The position numbers and the translations under genes are program-made. 36,325 nt of DNA from Candidatus Faecicola pullistercoris (GTDB lineage: Bacteria > Bacillota > Clostridia > Christensenellales > CAG-917), in assembly GCA_018714105.1 (NCBI GenBank), contig DVNW01000021.1, forward strand, positions 127,900-164,224, given 5' to 3'. This document shows, one piece after another, positions 14,672 to 23,222 of this stretch. The notes below the pieces were generated by a model. That model did no database searches. It saw only the letters and a program-made list of their open reading frames with translations, and was not told where the DNA came from. The first letter of the stretch is position 1. Every line of letters starts with the position of its first letter.

Positions 14672-14698
14672 ACTTTGCGCGCAATTTGTTTCAATCGT

Positions 14699-14727
14699 TT
14701 GAAAATTTTATTAAACTGTGATATGCT
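14699..14727 (+). promoter_or_regulatory. Promoter giving a leaderless queH mRNA
   Basis: TTGAAA at 14699-14704 and TATGCT at 14722-14727 have a 17-bp spacer. The ATG starts six bases after the -10 box, so transcription should begin at the start codon. Confidence 0.55.
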
Positions 14728-14733
14728 TTGCTT

Positions 14734-15315
14734 ATGAATTTTTACAGTACTTTTACAAAACAGGCCGAACTTTATAAGGGTAAAAGGCTTTTGCTTCACA
14801 GTTGTTGCGCGCCTTGCAGCAGCGCGGTACTGGAATTGCTTTGCCCGATTTTCGAGGTGAGCGTTCTGTATTATAATCCTAACATATTCCCCGAGGAAGA
14901 GTATTTGCTGAGAAAAAACGAACAGATAAGATTTCTTGACGAATGCTGCAAAAGCGCGGGATTTATCGACTGCGACAGTTCGCCGTCCGATTTTTACGAC
15001 GCGGTAAAAGGTTACGAACATGAAAAAGAAGGGGGCTCGCGCTGTGAGTTATGCTTCGGTCTCCGTTTGTTGAAAACCGCGGAAACGGCAGTTCAGAAAG
15101 GATTTGACATTTTCGGTACTACGCTTACGGTAAGCCCGCATAAAAATGCCGAGGCGGTCAACGCCGCCGGATTGGCGGCGCAGGAAAAGACGGGCGCGGT
15201 CTTTCTTGTGGCGGATTTCAAGAAAAAGGACGGATACAAGAGGTCGCTCGAGCTCAGCCGGAAATTTAACCTTTACCGGCAGAATTACTGCGGATGCGAA
15301 TTTTCAAAAAAATAA
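14734..15315 (+). CDS. queH: Epoxyqueuosine reductase QueH
   Basis: This 193-residue protein is QueH (formerly DUF208). LLLHSCCAPCSS near residue 20 supplies adjacent cysteines (Cys24, Cys25, Cys28), GSRCELCFGLRL another cysteine pair, and NYCGCEFS the C-terminal ones; they bind an iron-sulfur cluster and a further iron. SVLYYNPNIFPEEEY and FGTTLTVSPHKN are also diagnostic. QueH reduces epoxyqueuosine to queuosine in tRNA, the last step of that pathway, and replaces QueG. The ATG at 14734 was chosen over an in-frame TTG at 14728 that lies directly against the promoter -10 box. No Shine-Dalgarno sequence is present upstream. No other queuosine genes are in the window. Confidence 0.92.
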   Translation: MNFYSTFTKQAELYKGKRLLLHSCCAPCSSAVLELLCPIFEVSVLYYNPNIFPEEEYLLRKNEQIRFLDECCKSAGFIDCDSSPSDFYDAVKGYEHEKEGGSRCELCFGLRLLKTAETAVQKGFDIFGTTLTVSPHKNAEAVNAAGLAAQEKTGAVFLVADFKKKDGYKRSLELSRKFNLYRQNYCGCEFSKK

Positions 15316-15336
15316 AGCGGCACGGGCCGCTTTTTT
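15314..15336. terminator. Bidirectional terminator between queH and ABC genes
   Basis: AAAGCGGC (15314-15321) and GCCGCTTT (15326-15333) form an eight-pair stem with an ACGG loop. T-runs follow on both strands, serving both convergent units. Confidence 0.85.
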
Positions 15337-17059
15337 AAACCTGTCGGAACTGACTGTTGTAAAGGTTGTAATAAAACCCGCCTTTTTCCATAAGGCTTTT
15401 GTGAGTGCCGTACTCTATTATATTTCCTTTATCCATAACCAGTATGACGTCGGCTTCCTTTATCGTCGAAAGTCTGTGCGCCACGATAAAACAGGTACGG
15501 CCTTTCATCATACGGTCGAAAGCGCGCGAAATATTGAGTTCGGTGCGCGCGTCGATGTTACTTGTGGCTTCGTCCAGAATCAGTATCGGAGGCAGAGTAA
15601 GCATTATTCGCGCAATACATATCAGCTGTTTCTGTCCTGCCGAGATACCGTCGTTTATAACGGTATCGTAGCCGTCCTTCTGCGCGACGATATAATCGTG
15701 AATATGCGCGCTTTTCGCTGCGGATACGATTTCGTCCATGGTGGCGTCGGGCTTGCCGTAAGCGATGTTTTCGGCGTACGTGCCCTCAAACAGCCAGCTT
15801 TCCTGCAATACCATTCCGAAACACGAACGCAAACTGTTTCGGGTAACGGACGGGACAGGCTTTCCGCTGAGATAAATAACGCCGTCGTTGACGTCGTAAA
15901 AACGCATAAGCAGGTTTATTAAGGTGGTTTTGCCCGCGCCTGTCGGCCCGACTATGGCGATACGCTGACCTTTTTCCACTTTAAGATTGAAGTTTTTTAT
16001 AAGAGGTTTATCGGGGGTATAGCCGAAGCTGACGTTGTCTATAACCAACGTGCCGTCGCAATGCGAAAGCGCTTCCGCATCAGAGTCGTCAGGCTCGTCG
16101 GCGGTATCGATGAGTTCGAAAAGCCTGTTGGCGGCGGCAATCGAGGATTGCAGTTCGGAAACAACGCCCGTAATTTCGTTAAAAGGTTTGGTATACTGAT
16201 TGGCGTAGGACAAAAAGCAGCTCAGTTCGCCGACCGTCAAAGTACCCTTTACGGCAAGAATCGCCCCGACGACGCCTACGCCCACGTACACTAGATAGTT
16301 TACGAATCGGGTAACCGGATTTACAAGGGCGCCGTAAAGCTGAGATGTAAAACCGCTTTTGTAAAGGCTTTGATTTATTTTTTCGAGTTCCTCGTTGGCG
16401 TATTCCTGTTTGTTGAAGGCCAGCATCGTTTTGTGTCCGTCGCACATTTCCTCGATAAACGCAGTCATTCTGCCGCGGTCTTCGGACTGCTTTTTGAAGT
16501 GAACGAGCGAGCGCCTGGTGATAAAGAATGCGACAAGCAGGGAAAGCGGCGTTACGATTACCACGACCAAAGCAATAGTCACGTTAAGCGTAAACATCAG
16601 CACAAGCGTGCCCGCTATGGTGATTACCGAGGTAAAAAACTGCGTAAACGCCTGTAATAGTCCGTCCGAAACCTGTTCCACGTCCACTATAACGCGGCTG
16701 AGTATATCGCCGTGAGGGTGGGTGTCTATATATCCGAGCGGAAGCGTGTTAAGTTTATTGAAAGCGGCGGTGCGCAGCTGCAAAGCAATTTTATAAGTAA
16801 GTTTGTTGGCCGCGAATTGCATAACCCACTGGAACAGCGACGACAGAGTAAGCGAACCAGCTATAAGCCCGATAATCTTTCCGATATTCTGAAAATCGAC
16901 GTTGTCCTTTCCCACTATATAGTCCACCGCGCGGCCCGTGAGCAAAGGAATAAGCAAGGTAAAAGCCACGCTTACAAAGGCGCCCGCAAGAGAGAAGGCG
17001 ACGTAACGTTTTAGCGTTTTGCTGTAAGAAATGAGGCGTAACATGGTATGTTTCATCAT
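15335..17059 (-). CDS. ABC exporter half-transporter, catalytic-site subunit
   Basis: This 574-residue protein has an N-terminal six-helix transmembrane domain (about residues 15-305) and a C-terminal ATPase. Walker A is GPTGAGKTTL, the Q-loop VLQESWLF, Walker B LILDEATSNID with the catalytic Glu, and the switch is VAHRLSTI with His. The signature is ISAGQKQ rather than LSGGQ. It is the second gene of a two-gene operon, joined to its partner by an ATGA overlap at 17056-17059. With that partner it forms a heterodimeric exporter of the BmrCD/LmrCD/TM287-288 type, in which one of two ATP sites is degenerate. The substrate (drug, lipid or peptide) cannot be told. Confidence 0.93.
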   Translation of the reverse strand: MMKHTMLRLISYSKTLKRYVAFSLAGAFVSVAFTLLIPLLTGRAVDYIVGKDNVDFQNIGKIIGLIAGSLTLSSLFQWVMQFAANKLTYKIALQLRTAAFNKLNTLPLGYIDTHPHGDILSRVIVDVEQVSDGLLQAFTQFFTSVITIAGTLVLMFTLNVTIALVVVIVTPLSLLVAFFITRRSLVHFKKQSEDRGRMTAFIEEMCDGHKTMLAFNKQEYANEELEKINQSLYKSGFTSQLYGALVNPVTRFVNYLVYVGVGVVGAILAVKGTLTVGELSCFLSYANQYTKPFNEITGVVSELQSSIAAANRLFELIDTADEPDDSDAEALSHCDGTLVIDNVSFGYTPDKPLIKNFNLKVEKGQRIAIVGPTGAGKTTLINLLMRFYDVNDGVIYLSGKPVPSVTRNSLRSCFGMVLQESWLFEGTYAENIAYGKPDATMDEIVSAAKSAHIHDYIVAQKDGYDTVINDGISAGQKQLICIARIMLTLPPILILDEATSNIDARTELNISRAFDRMMKGRTCFIVAHRLSTIKEADVILVMDKGNIIEYGTHKSLMEKGGFYYNLYNSQFRQV

Positions 17060-18777
17060 GCGGTCACCCCCGACTGAATGTCGTATATTTCCTTATAGAC
17101 GGGGCAGGTGCGCATAAGGAATTCGTGTTTGCCTATGCCAACCGGTTTACCCTTATCCATAACTATGATTTTATCGGCGTATTTTATGGAGTTTGCGCGT
17201 TGCGAAACTATTATAACGGTAACCGACTTGTCAAGTCCGCGGATTGCTTTTCTAAGATTTGCGTCCGTCCTGTAATCGAGGGCGGAAAGGCTGTCGTCGA
17301 GCACCAAAATTTCGGGTTTTGCGATAAGCGCGCGGGCAATTGCCAGGCGCTGATTCTGACCGCCCGAAAGATTTTTGCCTCCTTGCATAACGGTGTCGTC
17401 AAGCCCTTTGGAATAAACGAAATCGGAAGCCTGAGCGGCTTCTACGGCACGTGCCACGTCGTTGTCGTCGGCTTGGGGATTGCCCCAGGTCAGATTGTAT
17501 TTTATCGAGCCGTGAAAAAGTTTTGTACCTTGCAGGACAAGTCCGAATTTACCGCGGAGCTGGCTGACGGGGTAGTCCTTTACCGGGTGACCGTCTATCA
17601 GAACGCTGCCTTCGGTAGCGTCGTAGAACCTTGCAAGTATGTTTACTATCGTGGTTTTTCCGCTGCCCGTACCGCCTATAATTCCCACCGTTTCACCCTT
17701 TTCGATATCAATGGTCAGTCCGCTTAGCGAGGGAGCGACGTTACCTTCGTAAGTTATGCCTGCATTCACAAACGATATTTTAGGCGCACCTTTTACTGGT
17801 ATCAAATGCGTATTTGTATTATTATCCTCCACAGAGGGCTTTGTTTCGAACAGTTCGTTTATTCTGTGCGCCGAGGCTGCGCTTTTTGTGAAAATCACTA
17901 CCAGATTGGCCACCACGACCAGAGCGAGAGAAATCTGAGTCATATAATTAATGAGGGCTATTACTTCGCCCTGCGTAAGACTTCCCGCGTTTACCTGTAT
18001 GCCTCCGAACCATATAACGGCTATTATCGCCAGATTGATAAGGGCAGAAGTTACGGGGTTAAGAAGCGCGGATATGAATCCTACCGCGGTAATGCTTTCG
18101 GCATAGTCCTCGGACGCCTCTTTAAAGTCGTCCTGTTCCTCGCGCTGTCTCGAAAAAGCGCGTACCACTCTGTTGCCCGACAGGTTTTCGGCGGTAAGCA
18201 GGGAGAGCTTGTCGAGTTTGGATTGGTTGCGTCTGTAATAGGGAACGGTGCGGGACATTATGAGATACATTACCGCAAAAACCGCCAGCGCGGTAGCAAT
18301 GAATATCAAGGCCGTTTTCACATTGATGATCATCGCCATGACTATTGCGCCTATAAGCAGAAAGGGTGCACGTACCACAAGCCTGATAAGCATAGCCACG
18401 GCCACCTGAAGCTGATTTATATCGTTGGTCATACGGGTTATTAAGGTAGATGTTCCCAGTCTGTCGATATCGGGCATGGACAGCCGGGTTATATGGCGGT
18501 ATAAATCGCGGCGCAACAGAGTGCCGACTCCCTGCGAGGCGCGCGACGCCGCATATTGACATATAAGAGAAAAACACAGCCCCGTAAAACTCAGCGCAAG
18601 TATTATCCCGCCTTTTTTAAGTATATAAGAAATATCGCCGGCCGCTATTCCCACGTCTATGATTTGCGCCATTACAAGCGGAATGATCAGTTCGAAAACG
18701 GCTTCCAGCCATTTGAAAAACGGCCCTATGATAAGGTGTTTTTTGTATTGTAACAGATACCTTTTCAGTTTTAACAT
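17056..18777 (-). CDS. ABC exporter half-transporter, degenerate-site subunit
   Basis: This 573-residue protein has six transmembrane helices and an ATPase domain with Walker A GGTGSGKTT, Q-loop VLQGTKLF and canonical signature LSGGQNQRLAIARAL. Walker B is followed by Asp instead of Glu (LVLDDSLSALD) and the switch histidine is replaced by Gln (IVSQRANSI). These substitutions mark the subunit that contributes the non-hydrolysing site, while its LSGGQ completes the active site with the Walker A and B of the partner. It is the first gene of the operon, with GAGG before the ATG and a promoter at 18804-18831. Confidence 0.93.
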   Translation of the reverse strand: MLKLKRYLLQYKKHLIIGPFFKWLEAVFELIIPLVMAQIIDVGIAAGDISYILKKGGIILALSFTGLCFSLICQYAASRASQGVGTLLRRDLYRHITRLSMPDIDRLGTSTLITRMTNDINQLQVAVAMLIRLVVRAPFLLIGAIVMAMIINVKTALIFIATALAVFAVMYLIMSRTVPYYRRNQSKLDKLSLLTAENLSGNRVVRAFSRQREEQDDFKEASEDYAESITAVGFISALLNPVTSALINLAIIAVIWFGGIQVNAGSLTQGEVIALINYMTQISLALVVVANLVVIFTKSAASAHRINELFETKPSVEDNNTNTHLIPVKGAPKISFVNAGITYEGNVAPSLSGLTIDIEKGETVGIIGGTGSGKTTIVNILARFYDATEGSVLIDGHPVKDYPVSQLRGKFGLVLQGTKLFHGSIKYNLTWGNPQADDNDVARAVEAAQASDFVYSKGLDDTVMQGGKNLSGGQNQRLAIARALIAKPEILVLDDSLSALDYRTDANLRKAIRGLDKSVTVIIVSQRANSIKYADKIIVMDKGKPVGIGKHEFLMRTCPVYKEIYDIQSGVTA

Positions 18778-18803
18778 ATTTTCCTCGCAGTAGCTTAATA
18801 TTT

Positions 18804-18831
18804 ATTATAGCACTTGCCCGACATTTTTCAA
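18804..18831 (-). promoter_or_regulatory. Promoter for ABC exporter operon
   Basis: On the minus strand, TTGAAA (18831-18826) and TATAAT (18809-18804) have a 16-bp spacer and an extended TG before the -10. It is divergent from the cyclophilin promoter. Confidence 0.72.
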
Positions 18832-18842
18832 TCAAACAAAAG

Positions 18843-18871
18843 TTGATTATTCGGTTAAAATAATATATAAT
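18843..18871 (+). promoter_or_regulatory. Promoter for cyclophilin gene
   Basis: TTGATT at 18843-18848 and TATAAT at 18866-18871 have a 17-bp spacer. CAGGAGA at 18893-18899 is the ribosome binding site for the ATG at 18903. Confidence 0.75.
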
Positions 18872-18902
18872 ATTAAAAAACAGAATGTTCGGCAGGAGAA
18901 AT

Positions 18903-19412
18903 ATGGACAAAGTCAGGATTATTTTAAAAGACGGTCGCGAAATACCGCTCGAACTTTACGCCGAATCGGCGCCCGAAACCGTAAGAAACTTCTTGTCACT
19001 GGTTGACAACGGCTTTTATAACGGTCTTTGTTTTCACCGCGTAATAGACGGATTTATGATTCAGGGCGGCGGCTTCACGGCCGAAAAGGACGGCTCGATT
19101 AAGGAAAAAGGCGGCCTCAAACCCATTAAAGGCGAGTTTGCTTATAACGGCGTCAACAACCCGGTAAAGCATACCGAGGGCGTGATATCGATGGCGCGCA
19201 CTCAGGTTATGAACAGCGCGACCTCTCAGTTCTTTATCTGCGTGGCCGATTGCCGCGGCCTCGACGGGCAATACGCCGCTTTCGGCAGGATTACCGACGA
19301 AAAGGGGCTGGAAACGGCCAAAAGCATCGCCAAAGTCAAAACCAAACGGTGGGGCTGGTACGACGATATTCCCGTAGAGCCCGTGGTAATAGACAAAATC
19401 GTAAGGGATTAA
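18903..19412 (+). CDS. Peptidyl-prolyl cis-trans isomerase, cyclophilin type
   Basis: This 169-residue protein is a cyclophilin: VRNFLSLVDNGFYNGLCFHR, VIDGFMIQGGGF, GVISMARTQVMNSATSQFFI and LDGQYAAFGRI contain the active-site Arg, Phe, Gln and the conserved SQFFI. It lacks a signal peptide, so it acts in the cytoplasm, catalysing proline isomerisation in protein folding. The ATG at 18903 has the good ribosome binding site; an in-frame ATG at 18885 lies upstream of that site. A diguanylate cyclase gene follows after 42 bases with no terminator, so the two may share a transcript. Confidence 0.93.
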   Translation: MDKVRIILKDGREIPLELYAESAPETVRNFLSLVDNGFYNGLCFHRVIDGFMIQGGGFTAEKDGSIKEKGGLKPIKGEFAYNGVNNPVKHTEGVISMARTQVMNSATSQFFICVADCRGLDGQYAAFGRITDEKGLETAKSIAKVKTKRWGWYDDIPVEPVVIDKIVRD

Positions 19413-19454
19413 AAGGTTTTACAAAAGAGGGGAATAAGTTTTAAGAGCGCTTAT

Positions 19455-21305
19455 ATGAAAAAAGTCAAAACCAGGCAGAACAGCGTCGGAATAGCATTGA
19501 CGGCGGGTATCGTGATTATGATGATTCTCATAATCGTGAGCCTGTGGGGATTCACCAAAGCCGTTAACGAAACCACGCGCGAGAGCAACCTGTCCAAGCT
19601 CAAAGAGCTGTCGAGGCAGGGCGGTTTGGCCGTACAAGCCCGTCTTGACGGATTGCTGGACGAACTGCGTTATCGCGCCGGTCTCGTATCCGAAGGCGCT
19701 TCAGAAGAATTGGCTTTGAATTGCGAGTGGTCGGAATTTTCGGAAATTGTAAGTGTCGACCACGAAGGTAATTCGGGTGCGGTAAATTATTCCGACAGAG
19801 AATTTTTCAAGCGGGCTTTCGGCGGCAGCGATTACGTCGGATACAATTCGCGTACCGTTTTTCTGGCCGTTCCCGTCAATAACGCCGAGGGCAGCCCCAA
19901 GGGCGTGCTAATGGCAAAACTTCCGTCTTCCGTATTTGCCGACACGCTTTCGGCCGATGCGTTTTCAGGGCAGGCGTCCGTCAATCTGGTGGATTCGGTA
20001 GGAGAATTCATCGTAAACAACGGCGGTAACAACGACTCGTCGAACGTGTTGGCGCTGCTGAACGAGGCGCAATATCTTTACGGGTACGAACGCGAAAAGA
20101 CATTGCAGGATATAAGCACGGGGAAAGAAGGTTATTCCTTCTATACCCTCAATATGCAGTCGTACTGCATTTACTACTATCCCCTCGAAAATACCGACTG
20201 GATGTTAATAGGCAGAATGTCGGGCATGCAAAGCAACAGCATGCAGACCGGCGTGAATTACGACGCTTACCGCATGGTTGGCGCGATTACGCTGATAACC
20301 GTCGTATTTGTACTTGTAATCTCGTTTTTTGCGACAAATACCCAAAACTATATTCTTAGAATAAACCGTCAGCTTCAGCTCAGCCGCAAGGCGATTAAAG
20401 TTGCCGCCGAGCAATCGGCCAACATTATTTTCGAGTACGACAAAGAGGGCCGCAAACTGATATGCTTCGGCGAAACAGAGGCCGAAAACGTCATTTTCGA
20501 CCTTAACGACGACAAATTTGCCGAAAGGCTCTTCGGCGTGGAAAACCTGCCCGAAAGCTCGCTTAACAACATTACCGAACTCTTCGGCGAGATTGACGGC
20601 GGCGCAGAAACCGTATCCAGGCTCATCAAGATAAAACGGGACGGCGTAAGGTGGTATCAGATAACCATGACGGCCACAAGCGACCCAAAAATAACCGCGG
20701 TAGGAACTATAGCCGATATAAGCGAACAGCGCAATCAGGAAAGACAGCTTTTAAAACGCGCCGAAAAAGATCAGCTTACCAACATATACAACCGTCAGAC
20801 GGCACAGGAAACCATAGAGGACTTTATATCTTCTTACGTCATCGACGATAAGCGCATAGGCGCGTTTATGTATCTCGACCTCGACAAATTCAAAGAGGTA
20901 AACGACAATCTCGGTCACGGCGAGGGTGACGAGGTATTGATTAAGGTTTCGTCAAAACTTCGTTCGCTGTTCAGAAAATCCGATATTATCGGCAGGTTCG
21001 GCGGCGACGAATTCGGCATATTCCTTACCGACTTGCCCAACGAGCAGATAGCCTTGCTCAAAGCGGAAGAACTTAACAAAGCCGTCAGGATTAAGGCCAA
21101 GGGCGGTAAGCCCGAGGAAACGATAGAGGTTACCTGTTCGATAGGTATCGCTCTGTTCCCCGAACACGGCAAGACCTTCGAGGAGCTGTACAAAAAGGCG
21201 GATATCGCTCTTTACAAAGCTAAAGAGCAGAAAGGTAAATACGTGATATACAACGACAGCTTCGCAAAAGACGGAGATAAACCGGACGGGAAAGACCGGG
21301 AGTAA
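19455..21305 (+). CDS. Membrane diguanylate cyclase (Cache-PAS-GGDEF)
   Basis: This 616-residue protein has transmembrane segments near residues 12-35 and 275-297 enclosing an extracytoplasmic region typical of a double-Cache sensor (EFSEIVSVDHEGN, YPLENTDWMLIGRM). A PAS-like domain follows (about 305-425, ending TAVGTIADISEQRNQE), then GGDEF from about 432. The signature GRFGGDEFG is at 513-521, intact for c-di-GMP synthesis, and RKSD (507-510) five residues earlier is a complete inhibitory product-binding I-site. No EAL domain is present. Only a weak AAGAG lies before the ATG. The pilus genes in this window are possible beneficiaries of c-di-GMP control, but nothing here shows it. Confidence 0.93.
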   Translation: MKKVKTRQNSVGIALTAGIVIMMILIIVSLWGFTKAVNETTRESNLSKLKELSRQGGLAVQARLDGLLDELRYRAGLVSEGASEELALNCEWSEFSEIVSVDHEGNSGAVNYSDREFFKRAFGGSDYVGYNSRTVFLAVPVNNAEGSPKGVLMAKLPSSVFADTLSADAFSGQASVNLVDSVGEFIVNNGGNNDSSNVLALLNEAQYLYGYEREKTLQDISTGKEGYSFYTLNMQSYCIYYYPLENTDWMLIGRMSGMQSNSMQTGVNYDAYRMVGAITLITVVFVLVISFFATNTQNYILRINRQLQLSRKAIKVAAEQSANIIFEYDKEGRKLICFGETEAENVIFDLNDDKFAERLFGVENLPESSLNNITELFGEIDGGAETVSRLIKIKRDGVRWYQITMTATSDPKITAVGTIADISEQRNQERQLLKRAEKDQLTNIYNRQTAQETIEDFISSYVIDDKRIGAFMYLDLDKFKEVNDNLGHGEGDEVLIKVSSKLRSLFRKSDIIGRFGGDEFGIFLTDLPNEQIALLKAEELNKAVRIKAKGGKPEETIEVTCSIGIALFPEHGKTFEELYKKADIALYKAKEQKGKYVIYNDSFAKDGDKPDGKDRE

Positions 21306-21318
21306 TAAACCGATAAAC

Positions 21319-21348
21319 AAAAAGCAGAGCCGATGCTCTGCTTTTTTT
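21319..21348. terminator. Bidirectional terminator after diguanylate cyclase
   Basis: AAAAAGCAGAGC (21319-21330) and GCTCTGCTTTTT (21335-21346) pair perfectly around a CGAT loop, with T-runs on both strands for the convergent genes. Confidence 0.88.
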
Positions 21349-21362
21349 ATGCGTTTTCGCTT

Positions 21363-22235
21363 TTACAAAACCTCCGGAGGGGTTGCTTCGCCGTCGGAAT
21401 GGTCGGCCGAGGACCTTTCTTCAGCGGAGGATTCGTCCTTGGATTGGCCGCTTTCGTTTACGTCGGCGTCGGGTTCGTCTGGCGCGGCGTCTCCGTTATC
21501 CGTCTCTTCCGTGTCGCTTTCCGCGTTAAGGGCGTCGTCTTCGGCCTTGCATTTTTTGTAGTAAAGCCGCCTTGCGTTAAGGAAACAGAATATAACGCCC
21601 ACAAACAGCATATTGCCGGCCGTAGCTATCGAGGCGGCCGCGGGTATGAGATTTAGAACTATGCACAGCGCGGTAATACCTGCGAGCGGCCAGAGGGCGA
21701 TTTTGGGATACTTTATAAGGTATTTGCCACCGAGTGCTCCGAATAGAGCGAATGCCACCGTTTCGAAAGCCGGAGTCAGAAATGCAGCTTTGTCGCTTTC
21801 CAAAAACTCGGTGAGGCCCGATATGGACAGGAAGAATACCCCTATCGCTATTATAAGCACGGTAACGATGGAGGATACTGCTATGGATATGGTGCTTATT
21901 ATAGAGGCCTCTTCGGTGCCGTGTTCGGTCTGCGTGACGTCGAGCGCGTTGACGGCGCAAGGTATTTTAAGATTGCTCAGATTTCCCGTAACGAAGGAAA
22001 GATAAGCGGCGTCGTTTCCGATAATGGGAGTGTAAATCATAACTTCGCCTATGGCTGTGGGAAGATATATTACGGACAGGGCTATAAACGCTTTGAAAAA
22101 GGCGCCCCAGTCGGGACCTGAGCCGACTATTATTCCCGATACGACGGGAATAAAACACATCATTATAAGGGCGGCAGCCATCCATATTCTGCCGTAAAGA
22201 TGGGTTTTGGAATCGTAAGTGCTTAAAGATTTCAT
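21363..22235 (-). CDS. Polytopic membrane protein, partner of DUF5058-type protein
   Basis: I cannot name a family for this 290-residue protein with confidence. Hydrophobic segments lie near residues 18-38, 45-66, 113-138, 153-168, 175-195 and 203-222, and the tail (about 230-290) is strongly acidic and Ser-rich, probably cytoplasmic. Its ATG overlaps the stop of the upstream DUF5058-type gene by four bases (ATGA), so the two are translated together and probably form a two-component membrane complex. The tail composition is unlike a folded domain. A transporter role is suggested by topology only. Confidence 0.75.
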   Translation of the reverse strand: MKSLSTYDSKTHLYGRIWMAAALIMMCFIPVVSGIIVGSGPDWGAFFKAFIALSVIYLPTAIGEVMIYTPIIGNDAAYLSFVTGNLSNLKIPCAVNALDVTQTEHGTEEASIISTISIAVSSIVTVLIIAIGVFFLSISGLTEFLESDKAAFLTPAFETVAFALFGALGGKYLIKYPKIALWPLAGITALCIVLNLIPAAASIATAGNMLFVGVIFCFLNARRLYYKKCKAEDDALNAESDTEETDNGDAAPDEPDADVNESGQSKDESSAEERSSADHSDGEATPPEVL

Positions 22236-23065
22236 AATACAATTCCTCCCTGTACGAGTGTAATGATTGCGGAAGCTTCTCCCGCCGCGTCGGCGGCTCC
22301 GCTGAAATTGAAGTAGCTTATAACGGCTACGACGCCCATGCCTATTATCATGGAAAGAGCGAGGTTGAAGTTTTCAAGCCACTGCTGATTGTATTTTTTT
22401 ATTATTACGTCGAACAGCCACATGCTGAGCGTGGCAACGATAACGGCTATAATATAGTAATAGCTTTCCACTTTTGCGGGCGCGGACGCCGCTTTGGCTA
22501 TAGCCACGGCGAAGAAAGCCACTACCATCCCCACGAAAACCGAGCCGAAAACGTAGTCCTTCCATTTGCCCGTAGTTTTGCGGGGAGCTTTCTCGTTCTT
22601 CTTCTGCGCGATTTTTTTAAGCGCGAACAGGCAGAACATCGGCCCCCATATAATACCGAACGTCATGGCCGAAACAATGGTGACGTACTGCGCGGGCGTC
22701 ATGTTTCCGATAATGGCCTGCATACCTCCCATATTGTCGGCAACCTGATTTGCCGCCATGGTTTCGTATTGCAACGCGCCTATAATGGAAAGCCTTATGG
22801 CGGGCATCGGTATCCCCAGAATGGGTATGAGAGTTACTATGCCTATGAATATGCCTACGGACGGCAGTATGGAAAAGGAAACGGAACTGGTAATAACCTT
22901 TTTTATTTTGGAGCTTTCGATATTAAGTTCTTTGGCGCGTTTCAGAGCGCGCAAAAGATAAAATACCGACTGCGCCAGTACGAATACGACTATTACTGCA
23001 TACATAAGATAAATACCGGCGGAGTTCATGTTTACTCCGGCGGCAAGAACGTTGGAAATTAACAT
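22232..23065 (-). CDS. DUF5058-type polytopic membrane protein
   Basis: This 277-residue protein has about six hydrophobic segments. The block ILPSVGIFIGIVTLIPILG followed by AIRLSIIGALQYETMAAN resembles what I recall of DUF5058 proteins, clostridial membrane proteins of unknown function. It reads as the first gene of a two-gene operon, with GGAGG five bases before the ATG and a well-matched promoter at 23105-23133. The second gene is coupled by ATGA. Candidate roles are transport of an organic solute or a component of a two-subunit permease, neither shown by sequence. Confidence 0.72.
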   Translation of the reverse strand: MLISNVLAAGVNMNSAGIYLMYAVIVVFVLAQSVFYLLRALKRAKELNIESSKIKKVITSSVSFSILPSVGIFIGIVTLIPILGIPMPAIRLSIIGALQYETMAANQVADNMGGMQAIIGNMTPAQYVTIVSAMTFGIIWGPMFCLFALKKIAQKKNEKAPRKTTGKWKDYVFGSVFVGMVVAFFAVAIAKAASAPAKVESYYYIIAVIVATLSMWLFDVIIKKYNQQWLENFNLALSMIIGMGVVAVISYFNFSGAADAAGEASAIITLVQGGIVL

Positions 23066-23104
23066 ACAACCTCCGTGCAGCCTGAATTCTTATACGATAA
23101 CAAA

Positions 23105-23133
23105 ATTATACATTAAATCGTTTTATAAATCAA
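23105..23133 (-). promoter_or_regulatory. Promoter for DUF5058-type operon
   Basis: On the minus strand, TTGATT (23133-23128) and TATAAT (23110-23105) have a 17-bp spacer. Confidence 0.72.
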
Positions 23134-23178
23134 CAAATCTCGCTTAAAACGCGCATAAAACAAAGTAAGGGTATTAGC

Positions 23179-23207
23179 TTGAAAAAGAAAAAACGTTGTG
23201 ATAAAAT
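23179..23207 (+). promoter_or_regulatory. Promoter for zinc-finger membrane gene and CDF exporter
   Basis: TTGAAA at 23179-23184 and TAAAAT at 23202-23207 have a 17-bp spacer. GAGGTAG lies before the ATG at 23223. Confidence 0.7.
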
Positions 23208-23222
23208 AATAGCGAGGTAGTT

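Noticed and set aside
14556-14733. preQ1 riboswitch before queH
   Set aside because: The leader lacks the preQ1-I and preQ1-II consensus, and queH has its own promoter just before the ATG.
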